In this document: in pieces, positions 44,208 through 52,240 of the stretch
Layout of the letters: each line of letters starts with the position of its first letter
Position numbering within the stretch: position 1 is the stretch's first letter
Made by a program: the position numbers and the translations under genes
The notes under the pieces: generated by a model
What the model saw: only the letters and a program-made list of their open reading frames with translations
Database searches by the model: none
What the model was told of the DNA's origin: nothing
DNA from: JANQOH01 sp965243325
Lineage (GTDB): Bacteria > Pseudomonadota > Alphaproteobacteria > UBA7887
Assembly: GCA_965243325.1 (NCBI GenBank)
Contig: CBDEUQ010000003.1
Span: 2,232,001-2,296,000, forward strand
Direction of reading: 5' to 3'
Length of the DNA stretch: 64,000 bases

Positions 44208-45491
44208 ATGGCCGATCGGTCTGTGGGAACGAGGATCGTCCGCTGGATCGACTACCGCTTGCCGATCTTCTCGCTGCTCGATCACGCCGTCGGCCGGTCG
44301 TATCCGACGCCCCGAAATCTGAGCTACTGGTGGAACTTCGGTTCGCTCGCGGGCGTCGTGCTGATGGTGCAGATCGCGACCGGCGTCGCCCTCGCCATGC
44401 ACTACACGCCGCACATCGATCACGCCTTTGCCAGCGTGGAGCGCATCATGCGCGACGTGAATTACGGCTGGCTGTTGCGCTATGTGCACGCGAACGGCGC
44501 GTCGGCATTTTTCGTCGTGGTCTACATCCACCTGTTTCGCGGCCTCTACTACGGCTCGTACAAGAATCCGCGCGAATTGCTGTGGGGCCTCGGCGTGCTC
44601 ATTCTGCTGCTGATGATCCTCACCGCGTTCATGGGGTACGTGCTGCCGTGGGGCCAGATGAGCTTCTGGGCCGCCACGGTCATCACCAACCTTGCATCGG
44701 CAATTCCGCTCGTCGGCGAGGATGTCGTGGGGTGGTTGTGGGGCGGGTTCTCCGTCGACAACCCGACACTTCAGCGCTTCTACAGCCTTCACTACCTGCT
44801 GCCGTTCGTGATTCTGGGCCTCGTCGTCCTGCATATCTGGGCCTTGCACCGTTTCGGCTCGAACAACCCGCTGGGGATCGACGTAAAGAGCGACAAGGAC
44901 ACGCTGCCGTTTCATCCGTACTACACGGTCAAGGATCTCTTCGGACTCGGCGTGTTTCTGTTCGTCTTCTTTGCGTTCGTATTCTTTGCGCCGAACTATC
45001 TGGGCCATCCGGACAACTACGTCGAAGCCAATCCTCTGGTCACGCCGCCGCACATCGTGCCGGAGTGGTACTTCCTGCCGTTCTACGCGATCCTGCGGTC
45101 GGCCACGTTCGACGTGTGGTTTCTGTCGGCCAAGCTGCTGGGCGTCCTGCTCATGCTGGCGTCGATCCTGATTCTCTTCATCCTGCCCTGGCTCGACGGG
45201 TCTCCGGTGCGCTCGGGGCGCTTTCGGCCCGTTTACAAACAGGTTTTCTGGGTGCTCGTGGCCGATTGCATCGTGCTTGGCATCGTCGGCGCCAATCCGC
45301 CGAATGAACCGGTGTTCGCCGGTATCGGGTGGTTCCAGTACGTCGCCCTCGGGCAGATTGCGACCGTGTACTACTTCTTCCACTTCCTCGTTCTGGTGCC
45401 GCTGCTCGGACGCTACGAGCGCACGAAGCCGCTGCCCGTGAGCATCGCCGAACCGGTGCTCGGCGACGCGGCGAAGGATGCGGCGTCGTGA
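44208..45491 (+). CDS. petB: Cytochrome b of the bc1 complex
   Basis: Membrane subunit with two b haems and the Qo and Qi quinone sites. 427 residues, eight transmembrane helices expected. Haem-ligand helices carry RYVHANGASAFFVVVYIH and LHYLLPFVILGLVVLHIWALH. The Qo-site PEWY motif is present (PEWYFLPFYAILRS). GSNNPLG and FHPYYTVKD are typical. 12 bp after petA; its stop overlaps the petC GTG start (GTGA). Confidence 0.98.
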   Translation: MADRSVGTRIVRWIDYRLPIFSLLDHAVGRSYPTPRNLSYWWNFGSLAGVVLMVQIATGVALAMHYTPHIDHAFASVERIMRDVNYGWLLRYVHANGASAFFVVVYIHLFRGLYYGSYKNPRELLWGLGVLILLLMILTAFMGYVLPWGQMSFWAATVITNLASAIPLVGEDVVGWLWGGFSVDNPTLQRFYSLHYLLPFVILGLVVLHIWALHRFGSNNPLGIDVKSDKDTLPFHPYYTVKDLFGLGVFLFVFFAFVFFAPNYLGHPDNYVEANPLVTPPHIVPEWYFLPFYAILRSATFDVWFLSAKLLGVLLMLASILILFILPWLDGSPVRSGRFRPVYKQVFWVLVADCIVLGIVGANPPNEPVFAGIGWFQYVALGQIATVYYFFHFLVLVPLLGRYERTKPLPVSIAEPVLGDAAKDAAS

Positions 45492-46240
45492 GCGTGCGCG
45501 TCTGGCTGGCCGGCGGCCTGATGCTCGTGGCGTCGTCCGCCGGGGCGGCGGAGGGGCCGCGGCCGCCAGCGTTGGACTGGTCGTTCGACGGACTGTTCGG
45601 GTACTTCGATCGTGCGGAGGCGCAGCGCGGACTGCAGGTGTATCTGGAAATCTGCGCCACCTGCCATGGCCTGGACTACGTTGCCTACCGCGATCTCGCG
45701 GGGATCGGCTACGACGCCGAGCAGATCAAGGCGATCGCCGCGCTCGACGAAGTGGTGGACGGGCCCGACGCGAACGGCGAGATGTTCACACGCCCGGCGG
45801 TTCCGGCCGACCGTTTTGCCAATCCGTTCCCGAACGTCAATGCGGCGGCCGCCGCCAACGGCGGCGCGCCGCCGCCGGACCTGTCGCTGATGGCCAAGGC
45901 GCGCGCCGGCGGCGCCGACTACATCGTCGCGCTTCTCGTGGGCTACGTGGATCCGCCCGAAGACTTCGAACTCATGGATGGCCTTTCGTACAATGCCTAT
46001 TTCCCGGGCCACCAGATCGCCATGCCGCCGCCGCTGTACGGTGACGATGTAGACTATGCCGACGGCACGGAGGCAACGGTGGCACGCCAGGCGCGCGACG
46101 TGGCGGCATTTCTCGCCTGGGCGGCGGAGCCGACACTCGAGCGCCGCAAGCACCTGGGCCTCAAGGTGCTGTTATTCACACTCGCGTTGACGGCCTTGTT
46201 CTACGCCGCCAAGCGGAAAATCTGGAGCGACGCGCACTAG
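45488..46240 (+). CDS. petC: Cytochrome c1 of the bc1 complex
   Basis: Periplasmic c-type haem subunit anchored by a C-terminal helix. 250 residues from a GTG overlapping the petB stop. The signal peptide is cleaved near SAGAA-EGP. The haem-binding CATCH motif is at about 57-61. The axial Met lies in YFPGHQIAMPPPL, and the C-terminal anchor is LKVLLFTLALTALFYAAKRKIW. It completes a three-subunit bacterial bc1 complex. Confidence 0.97.
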   Translation: MSVRVWLAGGLMLVASSAGAAEGPRPPALDWSFDGLFGYFDRAEAQRGLQVYLEICATCHGLDYVAYRDLAGIGYDAEQIKAIAALDEVVDGPDANGEMFTRPAVPADRFANPFPNVNAAAAANGGAPPPDLSLMAKARAGGADYIVALLVGYVDPPEDFELMDGLSYNAYFPGHQIAMPPPLYGDDVDYADGTEATVARQARDVAAFLAWAAEPTLERRKHLGLKVLLFTLALTALFYAAKRKIWSDAH

Positions 46241-46308
46241 GTTCCGCCTTGCTCGGGGCGGCCGCGGGCCACCTCGTTCAAGTCGGCGTGAACGGCGGTG
46301 GCATCGGA

Positions 46309-46333
46309 GCGCGCTCGCATCATATGAGCGCGT
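46309..46333 (+). terminator. Weak hairpin between petC and msrP
   Basis: GCGCGCTC (46309-46316) and GAGCGCGT (46326-46333) form a stem with a 9-nt loop, 7 bp perfect plus one G-U. No T-run follows. It may partly end petABC transcription or be chance structure. Confidence 0.25.
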
Positions 46334-46363
46334 GTGACGGCATGATCGAAAGGGGCACCTGAG

Positions 46364-47323
46364 ATGTTGATTCGGAACGAGCCCGGGTGGGCGCTCTCGG
46401 AGCGGGCGGTGACACCCGAAAAGGTGTTTCGCGATCGTCGTGCGGTGCTGCGCGGTCTGGGGTACGGCGGCCTCGCGGCCATCGCCTCACCGGCGCTGGC
46501 ACGCGCTGCCGGCGATCCGACCGCCGATCTTTATCCGGCGGACACCAACGCGCGCTTGTCGGTCGACTACCGACTGACCCCGGAAGCGGTGACGACGCGC
46601 TACAACAATTTCTACGAGTTCGGCTCGCACAAAAACATCTGGAAAGCGGCGCAGGCACTCCAGGTTCGACCGTGGGAAGTCGTCATCGACGGCATGGTCG
46701 AGCAGGAGCTGCGCATGGAGGCCGACGATCTGATCCGTCGGATGCCGTTGGAAGAGCGCGTGACGCGGCACCGTTGTGTCGAAGCGTGGGGCATGACGAT
46801 CCCCTGGACCGGCTTTCCGCTCAGCAGGCTCCTCGATCTGGCGCGGCCGCTGGGCTCGGCCAAGTATCTGGTCATGACTACCTTCCTGGACCCCGGCATG
46901 GCGCGCGGGCAGCGCCAGAGCTTCTATCCCTGGCCCTATACCGAAGCCCTTACGATCGCCGAGGCCGGAAACGAGCTGGCGCTGATCGTGACCGGCGCTT
47001 ACGGCAAGCCGCTGGCCAAGCAGTTCGGCGCGCCCTTGCGTCTTGCCGTGCCGTGGAAGTACGGCTTCAAGCATATCAAGTCGATCGTGCGGTTTCATTT
47101 CGCGGAAACACGGCCGACGACTTTCTGGGAAGAGGTGACGCCGAGCGAGTACGGGTTCTGGGCAAACGTCAATCCCGCCTACTCGCATCCGCGCTGGACG
47201 CAGGCAAACGAACGCGACCTCACGACCATGGCGCGGATCACGACCAAGATATGGAACGGATACGGCGAATTCGTTGCACATCTCTACAGCGAGATGCCGC
47301 AAGATCGGCGTCTGTTCATGTGA
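46364..47323 (+). CDS. msrP: Protein-methionine-sulfoxide reductase catalytic subunit MsrP
   Basis: Periplasmic molybdopterin enzyme that repairs oxidised methionine in envelope proteins. 319 residues. The Tat signal contains FRDRRAVLRGLGYGG (22-36). The molybdenum-ligating Cys is in RHRCVEAWGM (Cys138), and YNNFYEFGSHK and KYGFKHIKSIVRF are family signatures. Its usual partner, the membrane haem protein MsrQ that feeds it electrons from quinone, is not next to it; a HAD phosphatase follows instead with a 4-bp overlap. It lies 123 bp after petC. Confidence 0.95.
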   Translation: MLIRNEPGWALSERAVTPEKVFRDRRAVLRGLGYGGLAAIASPALARAAGDPTADLYPADTNARLSVDYRLTPEAVTTRYNNFYEFGSHKNIWKAAQALQVRPWEVVIDGMVEQELRMEADDLIRRMPLEERVTRHRCVEAWGMTIPWTGFPLSRLLDLARPLGSAKYLVMTTFLDPGMARGQRQSFYPWPYTEALTIAEAGNELALIVTGAYGKPLAKQFGAPLRLAVPWKYGFKHIKSIVRFHFAETRPTTFWEEVTPSEYGFWANVNPAYSHPRWTQANERDLTTMARITTKIWNGYGEFVAHLYSEMPQDRRLFM

Positions 47324-47964
47324 CGCCGGCGCCGGCGCTCGTCATCTTCGATTGCGACGGGGTGCTGGTGGACAGCGAACCCGTCGCCAATCGTGTGCTT
47401 GCCGAGACGCTGAGCGCGCACGGGCATCCGACGACGACGGAAGAAGCGACCGCCCGATTCACCGGCCTCGGCATGTGCGAGATCGTCGCGGCGTTGGCGG
47501 CGGATGGTGGACCGCCGCTTCCGCCTGACTTCGTCGACCGGGTGCAGGGCCGCACCTTCGCCGCGTTTCGCCGCTCGCTGACGCCGATTGCGGGTGTCGC
47601 GGATGCACTCCGGCGCATCACGCTGCCGGTGTGCGTCGCCTCGAACGGCGCACCCGACAAGATCGCGCTGTCGCTGGCGCTCACGGGCCTCGCCGACTTT
47701 TTTCCCGGGCGTGTTTTCGACGCAAGCATGGTGGCGAGAGGCAAACCCGCGCCACACCTGTTTCTCCATGCGGCCCGGTCGATGGGCGCGGCGCCGGCCG
47801 AGTCGGTGGTGGTGGAAGACAGTACCGCTGGCGTCGCGGCGGGGCTCGCCGCCGGTATGCGCGTGTTGGGTTATGCCGGCGCCGGCAACGGCGGGACGCT
47901 TGCCGCCTCCGGTGCCGAGGTTTTCCAGCGGATGGCCGACCTGCCGGCGCTCGTCGCCGGCTGA
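47320..47964 (+). CDS. HAD-superfamily phosphatase (YieH/beta-phosphoglucomutase-like)
   Basis: Cytoplasmic sugar- or nucleotide-phosphate phosphatase, 214 residues from a GTG that overlaps the msrP stop. HAD motif I is DCDGVLVDSE (11-20; Asp11 and Asp13), motif II is CVASNGA, motif III Lys is in ARGKPAPHLF, and motif IV is VVVEDSTAGVAAG. The subgroup is that of 6-phosphogluconate phosphatase and relatives; substrate unknown. Confidence 0.9.
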   Translation: MTPAPALVIFDCDGVLVDSEPVANRVLAETLSAHGHPTTTEEATARFTGLGMCEIVAALAADGGPPLPPDFVDRVQGRTFAAFRRSLTPIAGVADALRRITLPVCVASNGAPDKIALSLALTGLADFFPGRVFDASMVARGKPAPHLFLHAARSMGAAPAESVVVEDSTAGVAAGLAAGMRVLGYAGAGNGGTLAASGAEVFQRMADLPALVAG

Positions 47965-48070
47965 CGCCCGCAAACCGGGCCTGGCTGCGGAAACGTGGCG
48001 GGTTGGAGACTGGCTGCGACCCGGGGATGTGCTATTGTCCCCCGGCGCGTGCGCGCGAGGGGAGGCGGCA

Positions 48071-49771
48071 ATGGCGTACGATCTCGTGATCAAGGACGGC
48101 ATGGTGATCGACGGGTCGGGAATGCCCAGGTACCGTGCCGACGTCGGCGTGAAGGAAGGCCGCATTGCCCGTATCGGGCGCATCTCGGAGCCGGCGGACC
48201 AGGTGGTCGATGCCGAAGGCCACGTCGTGACTCCGGGCTTCGTGGATGGCCACACCCACATGGACGCCCAAGTCTTCTGGGACTCGCTGGGCAGCTGCTC
48301 CTGCTACCACGGGGTCACCACGGCGGTCATGGGCAATTGCGGTTTCACGCTCGCGCCGTGCCGCGCCTCGGAAGTCAATTACGTGTTTCGCAACCTGGAA
48401 CGCGCCGAAGACATTTCACGCGAGGCGATGCTTGCCGGCATCGATTGGCAGTGGGAGAGCTACGCGGAGTACCTCGATGCGGTCGATGCTGCGCCCAAGG
48501 CGTTGAACTACGCGGGCTACGTCGGTCATTCCGCACTTCGCACATACGTCATGGGCGATCGCGCGTTCGATGGTGCCGCCAGCGACGACGAGCGCGACGC
48601 CATGGTGCGGCTGGTTCAGGAAGCGGTGCGTGCCGGTGCGATCGGATTCTCCACATCGCGCAGTCCGAGCCACCGCACCGCCGATGACCGTCCGGTAGCG
48701 AGCCGCGCCGCACCCTTCGACGAAGTGCGGGCCATCGTCAGGGGTATGGGCGAGATCGGCGCCGGGATCTTTCAGCTCGCGATGGAGCGCGGCGACGACG
48801 ACCATATGGGCGGGGTGTATCAGTCGCTTGTCGATCTTTCGATCGAGACGGGCCGGCCGATCACCTTCGGCAGCTTGAGCCGGCGCGAACAGCCCGGCCA
48901 GTGGCGCCGGTTCTACGACATCATCAGCCGTGGCAACCGCGCCGGCGCTCGCATCGTGACGCAGGTCCACAGCCGGGAGATCAACTCGATCCTGTCCTTT
49001 CGGACCACGATGCCTTTTGACGACTGGGACGTCTGGCGCGACGTACGGGCTCTTCCGCTTGCCGCGCAGAAAGCGGCGCTGGCCGACCCGGAGACACGAG
49101 CCAGGCTCATCGAAGTCGCGAGCCGGCCCTACGACGGTCCGGAGATCGTCGGCGCCGAGGCGCGCCCGCCGGAATGGGACATATTCTACGTCATGGACCG
49201 CATCGAGCGGCCGCACAAGTCGATGGCGGACGTCGCCCGCGCGCGTGGCGTGGCTCCCGCCGAGGCGATGATAGACCTCGCGCTCGAGCACGATCTTTCG
49301 CTGTTCTTCCGCCAACCGCTCGCCAACGAGAACCAGGATGACGCGCTGGCCCTGATGAAACACCCGCATTCGGTGGTGACGTTCTCGGATTCGGGCGCGC
49401 ACGTCTCGCAGATCATGGACTCGTCGCTTCAGACACACCTGCTGAGCCACTGGGTGCGCCAGGAAGAGGCATTCACGCTCGAGGAGGCGGTGCGACTCAT
49501 CACCTACGACACCGCGACTCACTGGGGCTTCCACGACCGGGGCCTGCTGCGCGAAGGCATGGTCGCCGACATCGTCGTGTTCGACCCCGAGACCGTCAAT
49601 CCGCGCATGCCGGAGGTCGTGAACGATCTCCCCGCCGGCGCCCGCCGGCTGAAGCAGACCGCGGACGGCATCGCGGCGACCGTTGTCGCCGGGAACATCG
49701 TCCTCAGCCACAACGAGCATACGGGCGCCTTGCCCGGACGACTGCTCCGCGGTCCGTTGGCCCGGCACTGA
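48071..49771 (+). CDS. Amidohydrolase family protein, N-acyl-D-amino-acid deacylase-like
   Basis: Metal-dependent hydrolase predicted to act on an N-acyl D-amino acid or related amide. 566 residues from ATG 48071 with GGGGAGG upstream. The metal-binding HxH is PGFVDGHTHMDAQ (His61, His63), then CYHGVTTAVMGNCGF, a D-aminoacylase-type signature. Later His and Asp are in VTQVHSREIN, FSDSGAHVSQI, and the closing LREGMVADIVVFDPETV. Length and layout match the D-aminoacylase group more than dihydropyrimidinases. It stands alone between the HAD gene and rpmF. Confidence 0.88.
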   Translation: MAYDLVIKDGMVIDGSGMPRYRADVGVKEGRIARIGRISEPADQVVDAEGHVVTPGFVDGHTHMDAQVFWDSLGSCSCYHGVTTAVMGNCGFTLAPCRASEVNYVFRNLERAEDISREAMLAGIDWQWESYAEYLDAVDAAPKALNYAGYVGHSALRTYVMGDRAFDGAASDDERDAMVRLVQEAVRAGAIGFSTSRSPSHRTADDRPVASRAAPFDEVRAIVRGMGEIGAGIFQLAMERGDDDHMGGVYQSLVDLSIETGRPITFGSLSRREQPGQWRRFYDIISRGNRAGARIVTQVHSREINSILSFRTTMPFDDWDVWRDVRALPLAAQKAALADPETRARLIEVASRPYDGPEIVGAEARPPEWDIFYVMDRIERPHKSMADVARARGVAPAEAMIDLALEHDLSLFFRQPLANENQDDALALMKHPHSVVTFSDSGAHVSQIMDSSLQTHLLSHWVRQEEAFTLEEAVRLITYDTATHWGFHDRGLLREGMVADIVVFDPETVNPRMPEVVNDLPAGARRLKQTADGIAATVVAGNIVLSHNEHTGALPGRLLRGPLARH

Positions 49772-49861
49772 CGGGACGCTGCACGCGGCAGGCTTGCCGC
49801 GGCGGGCGTTATTGACTACTAAGCCCGCTTTCCACCCGTCGGCAAACGAGGGAGCCGAAGC

Positions 49862-50047
49862 ATGGCTGTGCCGAGGAAGAAGGTCACGCGGTCGAAGCGC
49901 AACATGCGCCGTTCGCACCACTCGCTGCGGCTCGCGGTGCTGACCGAGTGCCCCAACTGCGGCGAGCACAAGCTGCCGCACCACATCTGCCCGTCTTGCG
50001 GCTACTATCGCGGGCGGGAGGCGGTGCCGCCGAGAGAAGCCGCCTAG
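49862..50047 (+). CDS. rpmF: 50S ribosomal protein L32
   Basis: 61-residue ribosomal protein. MAVPRKKVTRSKRNMRRSHH is the standard N-terminus. Four cysteines (30, 33, 43, 46; CPNC...CPSC) form the zinc ribbon, so this is the zinc-binding form. Followed closely by plsX, the normal bacterial pairing. The usual upstream DUF177/YceD gene is not here. Confidence 0.98.
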   Translation: MAVPRKKVTRSKRNMRRSHHSLRLAVLTECPNCGEHKLPHHICPSCGYYRGREAVPPREAA

Positions 50048-50070
50048 CTTCGGCGGGCCGACGGGCGCCT

Positions 50071-51117
50071 GTGAGCGGGACGACGATCGCGCTCGACGCC
50101 ATGGGGGGCGACGACGCCCCCGGCATGGTCGTCCGCGGCGCCAACCTCGCGGCGCGGCGGCGGCCCGACGTGGCGTTCGTCGCGTTCGGCGACGGCGCGC
50201 GCATTGAGCCGCTCGCGAAACGCTATCCCGCGTTGAAAGACCGGCTGTCCGTCCACCATACCGACTCCATGATCTCCGGTGACGCGAAGCCGTCGCTGGC
50301 GCTGAGGCGCGGCCGCGACTCGAGCATGCGTCTTGCGATCGACGCGGTGGCCGACGGCACCGTCGCCGCGGTCGTGTCCGCCGGAAACACCGGGGCGCTG
50401 ATGGCGATGGCCAAGGTCGTGCTGCGCCCGCTGCCGGGCATCGACCGCCCGGCGATCGCCGGCGTCATGCCCAACCGCATCGGCGAAAGCGTGTTTCTCG
50501 ACCTCGGCGCCAACGTGGAGTGCGACGCGAACAATCTCGTGGATTTTGCGGCGATGGGCGCGGTGTTCGCGCAGACGGTTCTGGGGCGCCGCTCGCCGTC
50601 GGTGGGGATTCTCAACGTCGGCAACGAGGAGTTGAAGGGGCGCGACGACGTGCGCGAGGCGGCGGCGGTCCTGCGCAGCGCGGACAGCCATTTCGTGTTC
50701 CACGGTTTCGTCGAGGGAGACGACCTGACACGGGGCACGACCGATGTGGTCGTCACCGACGGCTTCACGGGGAACGCGGCGCTAAAAACCGCAGAAGGGG
50801 TGAGCCGGCTCTATGGCGAGTATCTGCGCCGCGCGATGCTCGGATCGTGGCGCGGGCGTCTCGGTTATGCCATCGCACGGAACGCCTTCCGTGCGCTGCG
50901 CGAACGCGCGGACCCGCGCCGCCACAACGGCGCCATGTTTCTCGGCGTCAACGGAACCGTGGTCAAGAGCCACGGCGGCACTGACGCGCTCGGTTTCGCG
51001 ACCGCGATCGAAGTCGCCGTGGATATGGTGGCGGGCGCGGTCAATAAGCGGATCGTCGATGAACTGGCCGGAGTGCACGCCCACCGCAGCCGCAGGGAGG
51101 CAACGGCCGCGTCCTAG
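50071..51117 (+). CDS. plsX: Phosphate acyltransferase PlsX
   Basis: Makes acyl-phosphate from acyl-ACP for phospholipid synthesis. 348 residues from GTG 50071, 23 bp after rpmF. IALDAMGGDDAPGMVV opens the protein, SAGNTGALMA is the nucleotide-fold signature, and DVVVTDGFTGNAALKTAEG and GVNGTVVKSHGG are typical. The usual downstream gene fabH is missing: after 337 bp comes ihfA. Confidence 0.97.
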   Translation: MSGTTIALDAMGGDDAPGMVVRGANLAARRRPDVAFVAFGDGARIEPLAKRYPALKDRLSVHHTDSMISGDAKPSLALRRGRDSSMRLAIDAVADGTVAAVVSAGNTGALMAMAKVVLRPLPGIDRPAIAGVMPNRIGESVFLDLGANVECDANNLVDFAAMGAVFAQTVLGRRSPSVGILNVGNEELKGRDDVREAAAVLRSADSHFVFHGFVEGDDLTRGTTDVVVTDGFTGNAALKTAEGVSRLYGEYLRRAMLGSWRGRLGYAIARNAFRALRERADPRRHNGAMFLGVNGTVVKSHGGTDALGFATAIEVAVDMVAGAVNKRIVDELAGVHAHRSRREATAAS

Positions 51118-51454
51118 TCCGGCATTGCTCACCGCGGCCGCGGCCCGCAGGGCGACGCCGTCCGGCCGACCGTTCGTGTCGAAGCGCTCGACCCATGCCC
51201 CGAGCACGCTGCGTGCTCTCTCTGCACCGTCGCCCCCACAACGCCGCGCAGACCGCGGCCGTGGCCGGAAAATGCGAGCGCCACGGCCTCAGAACGCCCC
51301 GGAGGCCGGCGCAACGGCGCGTCCGCCGTGGACACCGGTTTGGCACAGGGGTGGCTTTGCAGTCGTTAACCGCCTTGAGACAACAACTGCATGTTGTTGA
51401 TATTGACGGATTTTCGTTGGCGAGTTAGCGTTACCCTATCGTTGGGAGGCGGGC
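51118..51454. other. 337-bp plsX-ihfA intergenic region
   Basis: This is where fabH normally lies. No coding remnant of FabH is seen on either strand; the open frames are arginine- and proline-rich shadow frames. Base composition changes to the right: the last 90 bp are relatively A+T-rich (for instance TTGTTGATATTGACGG) and probably contain the ihfA promoter. A good GGGAGG ribosome binding site sits just before ihfA. Confidence 0.6.
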
Positions 51455-51775
51455 ATGGCGACGGTAACGCGAGCACGGCTTAGTGAAGCTGTCTATCGTG
51501 AGGTCGGCCTGTCGCGGGACGAATCGGCCAAGCTTGTTGCGTCCGTCCTCGAAAAAATCACCCAAAGCCTTTCGGACGGCGTATCGGTAAAAATATCGTC
51601 GTTCGGAAGTTTCGCCGTACGCAGCAAGGCACAACGCGTCGGGCGTAATCCCAAGACAGGTGAGGAAGTGCCCATATCGTCGCGCCGTGTCGTGGTTTTT
51701 CGCGCTTCGCATGTGTTGAAAAATCGTGTCAACGACAATCATGGCGCGGCGCCGGTCGGGGCCAGGCGGTGGTAG
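51455..51775 (+). CDS. ihfA: Integration host factor alpha subunit
   Basis: DNA-bending nucleoid protein, 106 residues. HU/IHF fold: LSEAVYREVGLSRDESAKLV, KISSFGSFAVRSKAQRVGRNPKTGE with the beta-arm proline, and SRRVVVFRASHVLKNRVN. The GRNPKTG arm tip confirms the family, and the company of a MerR regulator and plsX supports IhfA rather than HU. Confidence 0.95.
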   Translation: MATVTRARLSEAVYREVGLSRDESAKLVASVLEKITQSLSDGVSVKISSFGSFAVRSKAQRVGRNPKTGEEVPISSRRVVVFRASHVLKNRVNDNHGAAPVGARRW

Positions 51776-52227
51776 GTGCTGATGAGGATCGGGCACCCAC
51801 GCGGGAACGAAGCGCCCGCTCGCGCAAGTCGGCCGAGGCGTTTCGCACCATCAGCGAGGTCAGCAAGTCGCTCGACGTGCCGCAGCACGTACTGCGGTTC
51901 TGGGAAACGAAATTCTCCCAGATCAGGCCGCTGAAACGCGGCGGCGGGCGGCGGTACTATCGACCGGAAGACGTCGTGCTGCTGCGGGGCGTGCGCGACC
52001 TTCTCCATATCGACGGCTACACGATCCGCGGTGTGCAGAAGCTGCTGCGCGAAGGCGGGGTGCGAGTGTTGCAGGACCGTGCGCAAGGTGCCTCGCCGCG
52101 CACGGGGCCGTCATCGGAGCCTGTTCAGGGATCGGACCGGCAAGGTGCGGGCGGTCAGCGGGATGAACTCGCAGCGATTCTGGACGAACTCGAGAAACTC
52201 CGCCGAATGCTGGAGACGACCGACTGA
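51769..52227 (+). CDS. MerR family transcriptional regulator
   Basis: DNA-binding regulator, 152 residues from GTG 51769, overlapping the ihfA end by 7 bp. The winged helix-turn-helix is TISEVSKSLDVPQHVLRFWE followed by GGGRRYYRPEDVVLLRGVRDLL and the dimer helix. The C-terminal half is low-complexity and ends in a short coiled coil (DELAAILDELEKLRRMLE). No metal-binding Cys cluster is present. This gene follows ihfA across many alphaproteobacteria; its targets are unknown. Confidence 0.93.
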   Translation: MVGADEDRAPTRERSARSRKSAEAFRTISEVSKSLDVPQHVLRFWETKFSQIRPLKRGGGRRYYRPEDVVLLRGVRDLLHIDGYTIRGVQKLLREGGVRVLQDRAQGASPRTGPSSEPVQGSDRQGAGGQRDELAAILDELEKLRRMLETTD

Positions 52228-52240
52228 CGGGCACGGCCGT

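Noticed and set aside
43545..45383. 612-codon open frame on the minus strand across petA and petB
   Set aside because: It is fully opposite two unmistakable bc1 genes and its translation is His/Arg/Gln-rich without recognisable domains.
51118..51454. Possible fabH remnant between plsX and ihfA
   Set aside because: No FabH motif (Cys active site, GGSR or NAN-type blocks) is seen in any frame.
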